Source of the DNA: Anaeromyces robustus
Taxonomy: Eukaryota > Neocallimastigomycota > Neocallimastigomycetes > Neocallimastigales > Neocallimastigaceae
Reading direction: 5' to 3'
DNA: 64,000 nt
NCBI GenBank assembly: GCA_002104895.1
Contig: MCFG01000316.1
Location: forward strand, 1 to 64,000
Shown here: positions 61,537-64,000 of the stretch, one piece after another
Position numbering within the stretch: the stretch's first letter is position 1
Layout: the number at the start of each line of letters is the position of its first letter
Position numbers and translations under genes: made by a program
The notes under the pieces: model-generated
Seen by the model: the letters and a program-made list of their open reading frames with translations, nothing else
Database searches by the model: none
Told to the model about the DNA's origin: nothing

Positions 61537-61999
61537 TGTTAAGGATTTGAATGGATTATAGATATAAGCCACATTATATCTATTAAATATTTATTATTCA
61601 GCATGTTTATGCGCCCCAAATCCTTAAACAATTTAATTATTATTAATTTTATTATTAATACAGTTGAATATAAATTATACTTTTATTTTATTAACGAATT
61701 ATATTCTTATCTTATATTATTTTTAATATATATTATTATAATTAATATAAATATTAATTTACTTATATTATTGTATTGTTCAATGAAATGTATAAAAGAT
61801 TGATGAAATATGTATTCTTACATTCTTTGTAAGATTATTAACCTAATAATAATCTAATAAAATATAATAATAAAATAATTAAACAAATTTAAATAAAGAA
61901 ACTATATTTATAATAAAATTTATATTAGTGAACACCCTACGTATTAGATTATTGAGCATTTCGACCAAGTTAAACTTTAAACCAAATCAAAACTTTACA
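61537..61999 (+). mobile_element. Solo LTR R1, copy 2
   Basis: 463 bp, TGTTAAGGATTTG...AACTTTACA, also flanked by GAATA on both sides and separated from the G LTR only by that 5-bp duplication. The open frame at its start is a composition artefact. Confidence 0.9.
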
Positions 62000-62749
62000 G
62001 AATAATAATAATTTTTAACATAATCAATTATTTTAATTTATTCTTTACCACCAATTAGTAAAACAGTAACCATGGTCTAGTGGTTAGTAACTATGACCGT
62101 CTGGGCGAACACTCTGGGTTCGACTCACACCTTGTTCCAAATTTTATAAAAATTTTATTTTAAATTTATTTATTATAAATTTCTGTATTTTATTCTGTAT
62201 TTGTTTCTGTATTTTATTTCTGTATTTCTTTATAGAATTACATGGAATAGAATTAGAAACTTTAAGAAAAAATTATATAATATTTCTTTATTTGTCTATG
62301 AGATTCATTTTATAACAAATTATCTTAGTTTCTAGCAATTTTTAGTATTTTTTATGAACTTTTATTTTTAAAACTATTTTTCCGCAAAAAGTATAAATAG
62401 GTGTAAAACTTTTAGTTAAAATATTTTTCTTTGTGCTTTTATTCTTTTATAACTTTATATATATTAGTAATAATTAATTCATAAGTAGTTCGAAATACTA
62501 CAAAGATTAGTTATTATTAATTTTTAATAATTAATAAAACTAAATTCTAATAAAACATATTTTTAAATAAAAAATAAAATAAATCTAAAATATAAATTAT
62601 ACTAATATATATCTCGACACCGACCTTTCAGGTTAACAAAGGAAAGGTGTTCTGATATTACAAAGTATAATCACTTTCTTTTATTTTATTTTCGTGTTCA
62701 TTTTCAGTTCTGGTGTCAATTGTAATATTGGAACAACCGTTCCGTTACA

Positions 62750-62976
62750 ATAATAATAATTTAGAAATAAAATTAATAAAACTATTTAATCATAAAATAC
62801 ATTCAAATAATAAATTTTTAATACTTCTATATAACATTCTCACTATAGTTATTTTATAATAAACTCGACTCAAGATAAGTATAAATTTTTATTTTTAAAA
62901 TTAAACTTAATAGAATAATTTATTAAGTTATAGAAAATAATTCTATTTAGAGATAGTTCTTAATAGAATTATTACA
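62750..62976 (+). mobile_element. 3' LTR of element E, right part
   Basis: Matches 54,430-54,655 closely and ends GAATTATTACA. Followed by CATAATC and an L7 LTR. Confidence 0.85.
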
Positions 62977-62983
62977 CATAATC

Positions 62984-64000
62984 TAATACAAAATGGTAAT
63001 ATCTTAATTCTTTATAGGGAAGAAAGTGATATTACCTATGTATTTTCAGAATAACTGTCTAAGTTATTTTCCAGTAGATTGTAAATTTAAACACTAAAAT
63101 TGTTTTATAAAAACACAGTTTTATTATTAAGTTTAAAATATAAAATTTATTTATTAAAATTTTATTAAATTTATTATTATTTATTAAATAGTAGTTTTAT
63201 TCTTAACTAAACTATTTTATGTTGATTATATATTTTAATTTAGTAATTTATTCTAATAATTATTAATTCATTATATTTATGACTAAGCTATTATTAAAAA
63301 TAGTAGTAAAGAATTAATTTACATAAAAATATTTACATGTATTTATATTTTTCTTTAAAATTAAACTATTTACAATAATAAATAAAATAATACAAGTATT
63401 TATAAAAATATAAATAAAATAATTAAAAATTATTGAATAAAATAAGTAAAAATGTATAAAAATAATAATAAAATAAATAATAAAAATAAATAATATTATT
63501 AATAAAATTATAAAGATAAACTGTTTATTTATTTATAAAGTAAATAAAATTAGTTGTTATTTCTAATTTAGAAATGTTTAAGTGTAAAGAATATTTAAAA
63601 AGTATTTAGAAGGTATTTTAAAAGTGTTTTTAGAAACTATTTTCGAGTCATATTATTTAATTAAAATATTTTAGAATCGTTTATTATTTTTATAATATTA
63701 ATTATAAATTGTTTATAATTTATATAAATTTAATATTCAATAATATTTTTAAGAATTGATTTAGTTTAAGATAATAATGATAAAGATATTGTTTTAAAAT
63801 ATAATTTAATAATCTTATTATTTTTTTATTAATGTTATTAATTATTTTAAATGATAATTCAATATAATATTAAAATTTATTAATTATTTGAAGTTTAGAA
63901 AATAATTATAATTAAAGTAAATTAATAATAAATTATAGAGAATAATAATAAATAAAACTAATTAGAATTTTTAAAAGTTAATATTATAATTAAAAGTACT
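62984..64000 (-). mobile_element. LTR of family L7, minus strand, copy 3 (runs to the window edge)
   Basis: Begins TAATACAAAATGG and parallels 46,542-47,541 nearly base for base, continuing past the point where R1 cut that copy. The seven bases before it (CATAATC) match the A-subtype LTR start seen at 46,524 and 12,259. Confidence 0.78.

Larger units (their letters stand above)
59705..62050 (+). mobile_element. LTR of family L6, nested in the A LTR
   Basis: TGGTAAGGTTCGAGG...TTCTTTACCA (ends TGGTAA/TTACCA). It sits 17 bp into the A LTR, just before the tRNA-like module. Imperfect flanking duplication (CTCAA / CCAA). Itself holds two LTRs at 60,201-61,999. Confidence 0.7.
59688..62749 (+). 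mobile_element. Solo LTR of the A group inside the E 3' LTR
   Basis: Starts TGTAACGAATCTCTCAA, is interrupted at 59,705-62,050, and resumes through ...CCGTTCCGTTACA at 62,749. Target duplication ATAAT on both sides (in an AAT repeat, so partly ambiguous). tRNA-like boxes at 62,073-62,083 and 62,116-62,126. Close to element A LTRs. Confidence 0.88.
53720..62976 (+). mobile_element. Element E: nearly whole Ty3/gypsy retrotransposon with nested insertions
   Basis: 5' LTR about 53,720-54,655 (start uncertain), internal 54,656-59,033, 3' LTR 59,034-62,976 (TGTAAGAAATAC...GAATTATTACA; about 880 bp once the nested A LTR at 59,688-62,749 is set aside). Gag-protease and pol overlap in different frames, as many gypsy elements arrange for frameshifting. 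Domain order Gag-PR-RT-RNaseH-IN with no chromodomain. About one or two breaks, so a fairly young fossil. Confidence 0.88.

Overview
This window looks like a very AT-rich, gene-poor stretch of a eukaryotic nuclear genome. Long A/T homopolymers, (TAAA)n and (AAT)n microsatellites, Asn-rich proteins, short GTAAGT...AG introns, one tRNA-Ser gene and a dense load of Ty3/gypsy and Ty1/copia LTR retroelements fit an anaerobic gut fungus (Neocallimastigomycota) best. Another AT-rich fungus or a dictyostelid remains possible. The organism call is inference; no rRNA or marker gene is present.

Layout. 1-20,760 is a layered retroelement field. The end of a chromovirus (G) holds a solo LTR and a complete-looking 5.1 kb element (A, 1293-6439) that encodes Gag plus protease only. 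It is followed by older gypsy pieces on both strands, each cut by later LTRs. 20,760-32,780 is the host island: two intron-containing genes that the raw reading frames miss or truncate (a 67-residue predicted tail-anchored protein, and a 287-residue Cys-rich single-pass membrane protein), a tRNA-Ser(TGA), and long featureless A/T DNA. 32,784-64,000 is a second retroelement field: a non-coding LTR element (L3) with two younger insertions, copia pieces on both strands, a degraded fragment resembling an RNA polymerase largest subunit, a nearly whole gypsy element (E) and insertions nested four levels deep.

The most unusual feature is a group of LTRs (families A, B, C) with ends TGTAACG...CGTTACA, 5-bp target duplications and, near one end, a tRNA-like module with recognisable Pol III A and B boxes. 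Solo LTRs, a Gag-protease-only element and a miniature element (TRIM) share this design. Other LTR elements have landed just upstream of these modules and just upstream of the true tRNA gene. Together this suggests a tRNA-mimicking LTR lineage, comparable in principle to plant Cassandra elements, which carry 5S rRNA sequence in their LTRs. Families are named here by working labels (A, B, C, E, G, L3-L8, R1, S); none was checked against a database.
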